A stretch of 64,000 bases of DNA. It comes from JAHIVB01 sp964574705. Lineage in GTDB: Bacteria; Bacillota_I; Bacilli_A; Izemoplasmatales; Hujiaoplasmataceae. This document shows, in pieces, positions 24,192 to 32,526 of this stretch. The translations under genes were made by a program, and so were the position numbers. Within the stretch, counting starts at the first letter, position 1; each line of letters begins with the position of its first letter. The notes below the pieces were generated by a model. It searched no databases. It was not told where the DNA came from and saw nothing but the letters and a program-made list of their open reading frames with translations. The stretch spans positions 1 through 64,000 of the forward strand of contig CAZNOO010000009.1 in assembly GCA_964574705.1 (NCBI GenBank), given 5' to 3'.

Positions 24192-26081
24192 CTACTCTCC
24201 TGAGAATAAGTTATCTTCATTCATAAATCTAAATATCGTAATCGATAAAGGTGCCACTTTGATATCAATAGATTGTGGAAATTCGTGCATAGAAATGTCC
24301 GTTGACGATATCGGAAGTCCGTTGAAGAGGTTGGACCCACCATAGATGTCTTTATCGCTGTTGAGAATTTCTTCGTATTGTCCTTTTTGAGGGACACCAA
24401 TTCTATAACTGTCGTAAGCATTCGGAGTCATGTTTAGAACGACGACGCAAAAATCTTGTTTATCTTTCGCAAATCGAGCAAAGACAAAAATGGATTGCGC
24501 GTGGTTGGTCTGGTCAATCCACCTGAATCCTTCTGGGGAATGATCGAGTTCAAAGAATGGCTTATGATATTGGTACACATGAATCAAATCTCTAACGAAA
24601 CGGTTACTGCGCTCATGAAGCGGATATTCAAGCAAGAACCAGTCCAGTTCTTCCTTGTCTTTCCACTCATGCATTTGCGCAAATTCTCCACCCATGAAAA
24701 GCAGTTTCTTTCCAGGATGAGTAAATTGCAATCCCAAAAGAACTCTGTAATTTGCGAATTTTTGCCAGTAGTCGCCTGGCATTTTCGCAACCAATGCATT
24801 CTTGCCATGAACAACTTCATCATGGGACAAAGGCAGTACGAAACGTTCAGAATAGGCATAAACCATGCTGAATGTGATCAAATCATGGTGATATTTTCGA
24901 TAAATGGGGTCTTTTTCAAAATACTTTAGGGTATCATTCATCCATCCCATATTCCATTTGAAGTCAAATCCAATTCCACCTTCATGAACCGGTTTGGTCA
25001 AATTTGGAAAAGTCGTGGAGTCTTCTGCAAAAAGCAAGACGGAATGATCTCTTTCTTTGATGGCGTAAGATAAATTCTTGAGAAATTCAATCGCGCCATA
25101 ATTGGTTCCAACGCTGGAGTTTCCAAGATAGTATAAAATGTTGCTGACGGCATCGATTCTAAATCCATCCACATGGAAGTAATCCATCCAGAAAATAGCA
25201 TTCGAAATTAAAAAGCTTTTTGTCACGCCTTTTCCGAGATCGAGATTGACGGTTCCCCACACAATGTTTTCTCTAATTGCATAATCAGAATATTCATATA
25301 GAGGTTCTCCATCGAACATGTAAAGTCCATGAGCATCTTTACAAATATGCCCTGGAACCCAGTCGAGAATAACGCCGATGTGTTCTTGATGACATTTATC
25401 GATAAAATACATCAAGTCTTTTGGAACCCCGTATCTTGAGGTTGCACTATTATAACCAGTTCCTTGATATCCCCAGGATTCATCGAGTGGATGTTCAACG
25501 ATTGGCATTAGCTCGATATGGGAAAATCCGTGAGCCTTAACATAAGGAATGAGATAGTTTACAAGTTCGTTGTATTTATGAAATGATCCATCGGGTTTGG
25601 TCATCCATGAGCCTAAATGGACCTCATAAATGCTCATTTCCGATTCAAAAGGATTCACACGTTTTCTGTTTTCTAAGTAATCTCCGTCATCCCAAACATA
25701 ACCGTCAATATCATAGACTTTCGAAGAGGTTTCAGGACGATTGTCTGAAAAATAAGCATAGGGGTCGGCCTTGAAAATCGTTTGGCCAAAACTGGTAACG
25801 ATACAATATTTGTATCTTGTCCATTCGCCAAGTCCCTTGATGAATAAACGAAATACGCCTGCTTCATCAACTTTTTCCATAACATGGGCTCGAGAGTCCC
25901 ATTGATTGAAATCTCCAACCACTGACACAATTCTCGCGTGCGGAGCGTAGACGGTAAAGCGAACACCTTCTACTTGATTTAAATCATCTTTGATTAAATG
26001 GGAACCAAATTGCTTGAAACCTTCTTTCAACTTTCCTTCATTGAATAAATACAAGTCCAGTTCGTTAAGTGCTAAAGACAT
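24192..26081 (-). CDS. glgB: 1,4-alpha-glucan branching enzyme
   Basis: Creates alpha-1,6 branches in glycogen. The 629-residue protein has the CBM48 N-domain (GVRFTVYAPHARIVSVVGDFNQW), then the GH13 barrel: GYQGTGYNSATSRYG, region I DWVPGHICKD, nucleophile in GFRIDAVSN, acid/base Glu in FAEDST, and region IV LSHDEVVHGK. It ends with the beta-sandwich C-domain. Region I has GHI where many branching enzymes have GHF/AHF. The SD AAGGAG lies inside the end of recX, whose stop is 3 nt upstream. It is the first glg gene of the operon. Confidence 0.97.
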   Translation of the reverse strand: MSLALNELDLYLFNEGKLKEGFKQFGSHLIKDDLNQVEGVRFTVYAPHARIVSVVGDFNQWDSRAHVMEKVDEAGVFRLFIKGLGEWTRYKYCIVTSFGQTIFKADPYAYFSDNRPETSSKVYDIDGYVWDDGDYLENRKRVNPFESEMSIYEVHLGSWMTKPDGSFHKYNELVNYLIPYVKAHGFSHIELMPIVEHPLDESWGYQGTGYNSATSRYGVPKDLMYFIDKCHQEHIGVILDWVPGHICKDAHGLYMFDGEPLYEYSDYAIRENIVWGTVNLDLGKGVTKSFLISNAIFWMDYFHVDGFRIDAVSNILYYLGNSSVGTNYGAIEFLKNLSYAIKERDHSVLLFAEDSTTFPNLTKPVHEGGIGFDFKWNMGWMNDTLKYFEKDPIYRKYHHDLITFSMVYAYSERFVLPLSHDEVVHGKNALVAKMPGDYWQKFANYRVLLGLQFTHPGKKLLFMGGEFAQMHEWKDKEELDWFLLEYPLHERSNRFVRDLIHVYQYHKPFFELDHSPEGFRWIDQTNHAQSIFVFARFAKDKQDFCVVVLNMTPNAYDSYRIGVPQKGQYEEILNSDKDIYGGSNLFNGLPISSTDISMHEFPQSIDIKVAPLSITIFRFMNEDNLFSGE

Positions 26082-26084
26082 GAT

Positions 26085-26888
26085 TTATCTCCTTTCGAGT
26101 ACTTTTTTGATATCTGCGTAAGCATAACCTTTCGAAAGCAATGATGCGATAATCTTTTGTTGAAGTTCATATTGGTTTTCGGTTGATTTTGAATATCTTT
26201 TTTTAATCTTATCATATTCGAAAATAATAGACTTATCTTCTTGAATTAGGTCAGAAAAATCAGACTTGTGCTTGATGATGAAAGCTTGAATACGATTAAG
26301 ATCATATCCCTTTTGAACCAAAAACGAAGTCATCATTCTAGATGCAGAAGCAATGGACTTGTTTCTGTATAAAGGTAGTCTTTTTGACATTAGGATTTCA
26401 AGGTTCTTTTCAATTTTTTCATATCCGATGTATGAAAGTCCTTTTTGAATTAACGCTTCATCAAACCCCTTGTTTTTCAGTGAGAACGAGACTTTATTGG
26501 GGCCATTTAATTGCCTTTCAAATTGATGTTCAATGATACTTTGTAGTAAGGTTTCATCATCAATGACCTTCATCTTTTTCAGCTTTTGAATCACGAGATC
26601 GATAAACTCTTCCACAACTTCTTTTTTTCGAAGATATTCTCTCGTCTCAAATTCGCTTTTATGAAACTTGAGCGAATATTTTAGTGTCGATTGATAGACT
26701 TTGTCGATGGAATGATCTCGCTCAAAAGAACTGAACTGAGTCTCAGTCAATTCTTTTCCATTTAGTAGTCGATATTCAACGACGAGATCTGTCGAAACAA
26801 TATAGTCTTGAATGGACCCATCTTCCATTCCAAATTGAAGCAGGTATTCTTCTTTATGGCGTTTTTTTAATTCTTTGACCTTTGGCAT
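26085..26888 (-). CDS. recX: Regulatory protein RecX
   Basis: RecX binds RecA filaments and limits recombination. The 267-residue protein consists of repeated three-helix units (LKYSLKFHKSEFETREYL, IDLVIQKLKKMKVIDDETL, VSFSLKNKGFDEALIQ, MMTSFLVQKGYDLNRIQ, IIASLLSKGYAYADIKKVL), the standard RecX architecture, after a beta-rich N-terminal part. The frame is open 36 codons further up inside yitT; the ATG at 26888, with GAGGTG 10 nt away, is the best start and leaves a 35-nt overlap with yitT. It is not next to recA here but next to glycogen genes, so the link is probably only transcriptional. Confidence 0.92.
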   Translation of the reverse strand: MPKVKELKKRHKEEYLLQFGMEDGSIQDYIVSTDLVVEYRLLNGKELTETQFSSFERDHSIDKVYQSTLKYSLKFHKSEFETREYLRKKEVVEEFIDLVIQKLKKMKVIDDETLLQSIIEHQFERQLNGPNKVSFSLKNKGFDEALIQKGLSYIGYEKIEKNLEILMSKRLPLYRNKSIASASRMMTSFLVQKGYDLNRIQAFIIKHKSDFSDLIQEDKSIIFEYDKIKKRYSKSTENQYELQQKIIASLLSKGYAYADIKKVLERR

Positions 26889-27789
26889 TATATAAATACA
26901 CCTCATCTTTTGCGGACCATTCTCCTTGAATCTCAGATGCAGGAGTGACATACACGAACGCTTTTGGATCGACGTCATGTATGATTTTTTTGACATAATG
27001 ATATTCAGAATTATGAATAACCATAATCAGTATTGTTTTCGGATGTTCAGTGTACCCACCTTGGCTGGGGATTTCAGTCATTCCTCTACTGAAGGACGCA
27101 AATATCGCTGCTTTCAACTCTTTTGGAACTGAGGTGACAATATTCAGTGCTTTTTTGCTTTCAACGCCAAGCAAGAAGGAATCAGATACTTTACCTGAAA
27201 TGAATACAATCACAATCGCATAAAGTGCAGCGATGAAACCAGCAGAAATTCCCTCCGGTGCTGTAAAGGCACCCAAAACGATAATACTAGCTTCAACCAC
27301 ATAGATTGCACTCGCAATCGAGAGTTTTGTATATTTTTGGACGATTTGAACTCCGATGTCGGTTCCACCTGTTGTTCCACCATTATGGATAACAATAGCG
27401 AATCCGATTCCAATTAACCCTCCGCTATATAACGATATTAAGAGTAAATCATTTCCCCCAAACTGGGGAATCGGGATTGTGAGTTCAAACAGGGCAAGAA
27501 AGGCCGGAAACAATAAAGATCCATAGATGCTTCTGATAAATTCTTTTTTCCCAATGAATAACAGTGCAGATATCAAAAACAGAACATTAAAAAAGAGCGC
27601 GATGAATGAAATAGGTAAATTAGTCAGATACCGATTCACAACCATTGCCAAACCTGTCGTGCCTCCAATGACGATTCCGGAAGGAATCACAAAAAAATGG
27701 AAGGCAAAAGACATGATGAACACTCCGAGTGTCAAAAACAGATATTGTTTGATTTTCTTCATCGTCTGATGTTTTTTGACTTCTTTCAT
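26854..27789 (-). CDS. YitT-family membrane protein
   Basis: Widespread Firmicutes membrane family of unsettled function. The 311 residues hold five or six helices with the family-typical Gly-rich FFVIPSGIVIGGTTGLAMVV and IHNGGTTGGTDIG segments, followed by a soluble DUF2179 domain (about 220-300: AAIFASFSRGMTEI to PKAFVYVTPASEIQGE). The SD is AAAGGAG. It lies between prfB and recX; the recX gene starts within its 3' end. No substrate can be inferred. Confidence 0.92.
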   Translation of the reverse strand: MKEVKKHQTMKKIKQYLFLTLGVFIMSFAFHFFVIPSGIVIGGTTGLAMVVNRYLTNLPISFIALFFNVLFLISALLFIGKKEFIRSIYGSLLFPAFLALFELTIPIPQFGGNDLLLISLYSGGLIGIGFAIVIHNGGTTGGTDIGVQIVQKYTKLSIASAIYVVEASIIVLGAFTAPEGISAGFIAALYAIVIVFISGKVSDSFLLGVESKKALNIVTSVPKELKAAIFASFSRGMTEIPSQGGYTEHPKTILIMVIHNSEYHYVKKIIHDVDPKAFVYVTPASEIQGEWSAKDEVYLYNAKGQRIKKTP

Positions 27790-27806
27790 GGAAGCTCCTT
27801 TGATGA

Positions 27807-28898
27807 CTATTTCATCAACAGATAAGCCAAAATGAAATCATCTAGATCTCCATTCATGACTTTATCCGTATTTCCTGTTTCAAAATTGGTTCTATGGTCT
27901 TTGACCATGGAATAAGGGTGGAACACATAAGAACGGATTTGACTACCAAAAGCATTTTGAATATGGGTTGTAGAAAAGGCATCCAGTTCACGTTGCTTCT
28001 TTTCAAGTTCCAACTGATATAGTTTTCCTTTTAAGACTTTTAGTGCTGTTTCTCTATTTTGTAATTGGCTACGCTGGTTTTGGCAAGTTACAACAGTTTT
28101 TGTAGGTAAATGTGTGATTCTTACTGCAGAATCCGTTGTATTGACTCCTTGTCCCCCGTTTCCACTAGAACGATAGGTGTCAATTTTTAAATCTTGATCA
28201 TCAATCTCAAGATCAATCGAATCGTCGAGTTCAGGTGTAACCGAAACGCTTGCAAAAGAAGTATGTCTTCTGCCAGAAGAATCGAACGGCGAGATTCGGA
28301 CGAGTCTGTGTACTCCGGACTCGGCTTTCAGGTATCCGTAAGCATAAGCTCCCTCTACTAGGATGGTTGCGGACTTGAGTCCCGCTTCTTCACCGTCAAG
28401 GTAATCAAGGATACTGACTTTGTATTTTTTCTGTTCGGCATATCTAAGATACATTCGAAACAGCATCTCAGCCCAGTCTTGGCTTTCAGTTCCACCAGCT
28501 CCCGGATGAAACTCGATGACCGCATTGAATTTGTCGTATGGTTTGTCGAGGAGAGTTGCGACTCGAAGTTCATCTGACTTTTTGTTGAACTCTTCAATAT
28601 CTTTATCAATACCAGATAAATCCATGGAGTCATCCACTAATGAAAGTTCATATGTGAGTTCTATCGTTTCAAGCAGGTCTTTAATCATCTTGTATTCATC
28701 CAAAAGAGTTGATACTTCATTTTGTTTTTGAATGATTCCTTGCGCCTTTTTGGGGTCAGACCAAAAATCAAGAGCTTGGGTCTCTTGATTCAATAGGGTA
28801 TATTTTTTCTGTTGCTCAGCAAAATTGAATGCTTGATTCAGTTCATCAAAACGGTCATTCAATTCTACCAATTTGATCTTTAGTTCTAAATAGGTCAT
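27807..28898 (-). CDS. prfB: Peptide chain release factor 2, no programmed frameshift
   Basis: RF2 terminates translation at UGA and UAA. The 363 residues are full length, with HPGAGGTESQDWAEML, the codon-reading tripeptide SPF at about 203-205 and the catalytic GGQ at about 248-250 (SSGNGGQGVN). In most bacteria the gene has an in-frame UGA near codon 26 that needs a +1 shift; here the N-terminus (MTYLELKIKLVELNDRF) is read through in one frame with no stop and no CTTTGA slip site. Its presence shows that UGA is a stop codon in this genome. It follows secA by 12 nt, the usual Firmicutes order. Confidence 0.97.
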   Translation of the reverse strand: MTYLELKIKLVELNDRFDELNQAFNFAEQQKKYTLLNQETQALDFWSDPKKAQGIIQKQNEVSTLLDEYKMIKDLLETIELTYELSLVDDSMDLSGIDKDIEEFNKKSDELRVATLLDKPYDKFNAVIEFHPGAGGTESQDWAEMLFRMYLRYAEQKKYKVSILDYLDGEEAGLKSATILVEGAYAYGYLKAESGVHRLVRISPFDSSGRRHTSFASVSVTPELDDSIDLEIDDQDLKIDTYRSSGNGGQGVNTTDSAVRITHLPTKTVVTCQNQRSQLQNRETALKVLKGKLYQLELEKKQRELDAFSTTHIQNAFGSQIRSYVFHPYSMVKDHRTNFETGNTDKVMNGDLDDFILAYLLMK

Positions 28899-28910
28899 TG
28901 GCTCACTACC

Positions 28911-31397
28911 TTATTCGTTTTTTCCATGGCAGTATTTATATTTTTTTCCACTACCACATGGACAAGGATCGTTTCTACCGACTTTTTGTGTCACTTTTTT
29001 AGGTTGTTTTTTCTTTGCGTCGTCTTCCTTACCCGAGGATGTTGAAATCGGTTTCGCTACTTGAACGCGTTCGGTGTTTTGACGAACCTGTGCTTTTAGA
29101 ACATACCTTGTGACGTCATTTTGAATATTGATGACCATCGCTTCAAACATTTCAAATCCAAGTTCTTGGTATTCTCTGAAAGGATTGATTTGCCCGTAAC
29201 TTTGCAAAGTAACGGATTGGCGGAGTTCAGACATTGCATCGATGTGTTGAACCCAGAAGGTATCAACAACCCTTAAAGTAATGGCTTTTAGGAAATCATT
29301 GTATACTTTTTCGGTTGCGAGCAGTTTTTTCTCTTCGACATCTCTCTTGTAGATGTCCATAACATATTCGATTTTATCATTTTCAGGGTTTTCTAAAATC
29401 GTTTGATCAATTGCATCCTTTGGAAAATACCGATTGAGTTGCTTGATTAAGTCAGGAAGGTTGTCCTGATGCAATTCAATTGTTCTTTTGAGCGTTGACT
29501 CAATCATCTGATTGACGGAGTCTTCGATGGTCTCGTGATAAAGAACGTCGGTTCTCTGTTGGTAAATGATTTCTCTTTGTTTTCTTAAGACTTCGTCATA
29601 TTGTAAAACCGTTTTACGACGGTCAAAGTTGTTTCCCTCAATTTGATGCTGTGCTCTTAGAACAAGTTTTGAAAACATTCCATAATCCAAAGGTTCTTCT
29701 GTATCTGAACCCTTTGTAGTTGTAATCATAGAAATCATTCTTTTGAATCTGTCTCCACCGAATCGTCTCATCAACTCATCGTCGGCAGATAGATAAAATC
29801 TGGAGTAGCCAGGGTCTCCCTGGCGACCGCTTCGTCCTCTCAACTGATTGTCGATACGTCTTGACTCATGTCGTTCTGTACCAATGACGGCGAGTCCGCC
29901 GAGTGCAACGACGCCTTCTCCAAGTTTGATGTCGGTACCACGTCCAGCCATATTGGTGGCGATGGTAACGGCTCCTCTAAATCCCGCTTTTGCGACAATT
30001 TCAGCTTCTCGCTCGTGCTGCTTCGCGTTTAGAACGTCATGTTTGACGCCTTTGCGTTTCAGCAAAGAGGAAAGAAGTTCTGAACTTTCAATAGAAATCG
30101 TACCGATAAGCAGTGGCTGACCGAGTTGATGTCTTCGTGCAATTTCATCTGCTAATGCTTTGTATTTTGCTTCCATAGATGCGAAAATCAAATCGTTGTC
30201 ATCAATTCTGACAATTGGCATATTGGTTGGAATTTCAATAACATACATATTGTAGATATTTCTAAATTCCTCTTCCTCGGTTTTTGCAGTACCTGTCATA
30301 CCGGAAAGTTTTTTGTACATTCTGAAGAAGTTTTGGAACGTGATGGTTGCGAGAGTTGTCGTCTCTTTTTTGATTTCAACGGCTTCTTTGGCTTCAAGTG
30401 CTTGATGCAAGCCTTCGGAGAACTGACGTCCATGCATCAAACGTCCCGTAAATCCGTCAACGATAATGACTTTTCCATCCTGGACAACGTAATCGATGTC
30501 TCTAGACATAACGTAGTTCGCTCTCAAAGCATTATTGAGGTGATGCAATAAAACGACATTGCTAACGTCGTATAAATTCTCAAGATTAAAATTCTGTTCT
30601 GCTTTGTGTATTCCTTCTTCGGTTAAACTGATAGACTTATCTTTGACGTCTATCGAGTAATCCACTTCATCTTGAAGTCGAATAACAAAATAGTTTGCGG
30701 CTTTATAAAGGTCTGCGGAGTTTTTCTCTCCACCAGAAATGATTAAAGGAGTTCTAGCTTCATCGACCAAAATCGAGTCAACCTCATCGATAATCGCGAA
30801 GTTTAATGGACGTTGAACGACATTTTCTTTATAGATAACCATGTGATCTCTCAAATAGTCAAATCCAAGTTCGTTGTTGGTAGAATACAAGATGTCGCAA
30901 TTGTATACGGCTCTCTTTTCTTCAGGTGTTAAATCACGAATGTTTAGCCCTACTGTCAAGCCTAAAAATCGGAACAAATCTCCTATTTCACCATTCGCCT
31001 CACGAGAAGCCAAATATTCGTTGACTGTAACAATATGAACGCCATCTCCGGAGAGTGCATTTAAATAAGCTGGCATAACAGCGGTCAACGTTTTTCCTTC
31101 ACCAGTTTTCATTTCTGCTATATTTCCTTCATGGATGGAAATAGCGCCCATGACTTGCACTTTAAAAGGCGTCATTCCAGTCACGCGGGTCGATGCTTCG
31201 CGAACGGTTGCGAACGCTTCAACGAGTAAAGAGTCCAGAGTTTCTCCGTTTTTGAGTCGTTCTTTAAACTCGCTTGATTTAGCGACTAACGCTTCATCGG
31301 TGAGTAACTTGTACTCCTCGTGCAATGCAAGAACTAAGTTTGCTTGTTTTTCAAGTTTTTTTAATATTTTTCTGTTCGGATCAAATAATTTTATCAT
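28911..31397 (-). CDS. secA: Protein translocase ATPase SecA
   Basis: Motor of the general secretion pathway at the membrane. The 828 residues carry the DEAD motor with Walker A MKTGEGKTL, IIDEVDSILVDEARTPLIISG, GRGTDIKLGEGV and the motif VI segment QLRGRSGRQGDPG; then the helical scaffold and wing domains; and the C-terminal Zn-binding CPCGSGKKYKYCHG that contacts SecB or the ribosome. AGAGGTGG upstream of the ATG at 31397 sets the start, seven codons inside the open frame. prfB, yitT, recX and the glg genes lie downstream on the same strand with no strong terminator between. Confidence 0.98.
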   Translation of the reverse strand: MIKLFDPNRKILKKLEKQANLVLALHEEYKLLTDEALVAKSSEFKERLKNGETLDSLLVEAFATVREASTRVTGMTPFKVQVMGAISIHEGNIAEMKTGEGKTLTAVMPAYLNALSGDGVHIVTVNEYLASREANGEIGDLFRFLGLTVGLNIRDLTPEEKRAVYNCDILYSTNNELGFDYLRDHMVIYKENVVQRPLNFAIIDEVDSILVDEARTPLIISGGEKNSADLYKAANYFVIRLQDEVDYSIDVKDKSISLTEEGIHKAEQNFNLENLYDVSNVVLLHHLNNALRANYVMSRDIDYVVQDGKVIIVDGFTGRLMHGRQFSEGLHQALEAKEAVEIKKETTTLATITFQNFFRMYKKLSGMTGTAKTEEEEFRNIYNMYVIEIPTNMPIVRIDDNDLIFASMEAKYKALADEIARRHQLGQPLLIGTISIESSELLSSLLKRKGVKHDVLNAKQHEREAEIVAKAGFRGAVTIATNMAGRGTDIKLGEGVVALGGLAVIGTERHESRRIDNQLRGRSGRQGDPGYSRFYLSADDELMRRFGGDRFKRMISMITTTKGSDTEEPLDYGMFSKLVLRAQHQIEGNNFDRRKTVLQYDEVLRKQREIIYQQRTDVLYHETIEDSVNQMIESTLKRTIELHQDNLPDLIKQLNRYFPKDAIDQTILENPENDKIEYVMDIYKRDVEEKKLLATEKVYNDFLKAITLRVVDTFWVQHIDAMSELRQSVTLQSYGQINPFREYQELGFEMFEAMVINIQNDVTRYVLKAQVRQNTERVQVAKPISTSSGKEDDAKKKQPKKVTQKVGRNDPCPCGSGKKYKYCHGKNE

Positions 31398-31423
31398 TGT
31401 AACCACCTCTTCATACACCTATA

Positions 31424-31432
31424 ATCATATCA
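31424..31432 (-). promoter_or_regulatory. Probable secA promoter, extended -10
   Basis: Minus-strand TGATATGAT, with TTGTAT 18 nt upstream as a weak -35. It ends 26 nt before the secA start and lies after the hpf terminator. Confidence 0.5.
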
Positions 31433-31470
31433 CAAATAATGCCCATAATACAACTTATTTTCCCTACAGT

Positions 31471-31499
31471 CCAAAAAAAAGTGACCTTATAGGTCACTT
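31471..31499 (-). terminator. Terminator after hpf
   Basis: Minus-strand AAGTGACC / GGTCACTT with a short TATAA loop and T8. It separates hpf from secA. Confidence 0.9.
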
Positions 31500-31506
31500 G
31501 ATTTTC

Positions 31507-32043
31507 TTACTCTGTTTCAATTAATCCATATTTCCCATCATCTCTCAGATACAGGACACAGACTTCTTTATCCTCGTTACGATAGATGAAGAAATCATGA
31601 CCGAGAAGCTCGGTTTGAGTGATAGCTTCTTCGAGAGACAATATATCCAATTTTATTCGCTTTTTCTTGATTGGGCTGATGAGTTCTCTTTCAAGTTCTT
31701 CTAAGTTGAATTCATCTGACATGAACGCATCTTTTAGCCCCGTTCTTTCTTGTAAACTACGATTCATTTTGTGTTTGTTTTTTCTGATTTGAGCTTCGAG
31801 TTTATCGACGGCTCTGTCGATTCCCGCATAGAGGTCTTTGTCCTCTACTTCAGCTCTAATGGTAATAAATTTAATCGGAATGGTGATTTCAACTTTTGTC
31901 AAATCTTTGTAAATCTTGCAAACAACAAATGCTTCGAGTTCTTCTGAAAATACTTTTTCGATTTTTTTGAGTTTCTTTTCGAAGTAATTTCTGATTGCAT
32001 CCGTAATCTCAAAACCGTTTTTTCCTCTCACATCGAGTTTCAT
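31507..32043 (-). CDS. hpf: Long-form ribosome hibernation promoting factor
   Basis: Binds idle 30S subunits and dimerises ribosomes into 100S particles. The 178-residue protein has the N-terminal S30AE domain (MKLDVRGKNGFEITDAIRNY, then the beta-rich part ending DLYAGIDRAVDKLEAQIRK), a linker, and the C-terminal dimerisation domain (HDFFIYRNEDKEVCVLYLR and DGKYGLIE), so it is the long form. AAGGAGTGA 8 nt before the ATG at 32043 decides the start. It follows the comF-like genes, a common arrangement, but has its own strong promoter. Confidence 0.96.
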   Translation of the reverse strand: MKLDVRGKNGFEITDAIRNYFEKKLKKIEKVFSEELEAFVVCKIYKDLTKVEITIPIKFITIRAEVEDKDLYAGIDRAVDKLEAQIRKNKHKMNRSLQERTGLKDAFMSDEFNLEELERELISPIKKKRIKLDILSLEEAITQTELLGHDFFIYRNEDKEVCVLYLRDDGKYGLIETE

Positions 32044-32077
32044 ATAAATCACTCCTTTTCTTTTTAAAACCAATTTC

Positions 32078-32106
32078 ATTATAGCACCGTTTTAAGGCCA
32101 TGTAAA
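32078..32106 (-). promoter_or_regulatory. hpf promoter (-35/-10)
   Basis: TTTACA, 17 nt, TATAAT on the minus strand; the leader is about 28 nt. The -35 lies in the gap after the comFC-like stop. Confidence 0.82.
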
Positions 32107-32133
32107 CCGGATGGCTTGTTTTTGGGCAAAAAT

Positions 32134-32526
32134 TCATCGAAACATCACACTGGTCTCAAAATTGACATCCGTCAGGGATAAAAATAGAATTTTAGAAAAA
32201 GGTCTGACATAAGGAAACCATTGCTCAAAATACAGTATTTCTATGTCTTCAAAGTAAAGAACGATATTATACTTTGGGTTTGAGGTAATCGCATGAATTA
32301 GCCCTATTACATATTTTTGAGCAAAGCTCGTTTCCAGTTCAGGAGAGAGTGTTGTCCCTGGATACATTACCATGAAGTCCAGGGCTCCTGATTCAATCGG
32401 AATCGTCATTTCCAAGACTGGAAGATCTAATAACTTTTGACATGATTTACAGATGAATTTTTCCCTGAAAAACGTTGTAAAATCCGTTTCGACCCAGTAG
32501 GACTTTTTACATATTTGGCAGTTCAT
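32134..32526 (-). CDS. Shortened ComFC-like protein
   Basis: Start overlaps the comFA stop by 4 nt (ATGA). The N-terminus carries a zinc-ribbon-like set of Cys (MNCQICKK ... FICKSCQK), as in ComFC/competence phosphoribosyltransferase-like proteins. The rest is only about 95 residues and lacks the phosphoribosyl-pyrophosphate motif that follows in normal ComFC (about 220-240 residues). There is no room for a lost domain: the hpf promoter starts within 30 nt. It may be a reduced ComFC or a different protein that took its place. A function in DNA uptake is inferred only from the neighbour. Confidence 0.75.
   Translation of the reverse strand: MNCQICKKSYWVETDFTTFFREKFICKSCQKLLDLPVLEMTIPIESGALDFMVMYPGTTLSPELETSFAQKYVIGLIHAITSNPKYNIVLYFEDIEILYFEQWFPYVRPFSKILFLSLTDVNFETSVMFR

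Noticed and set aside
24456..24929. 157-codon plus-strand frame opposite glgB
   Set aside because: Shadow of glgB; no SD, no domain, and glgB is complete on the other strand.
27807..28898. Hidden +1 frameshift in prfB
   Set aside because: The N-terminus aligns in one frame with RF2 proteins and no UGA is present in the first 40 codons.
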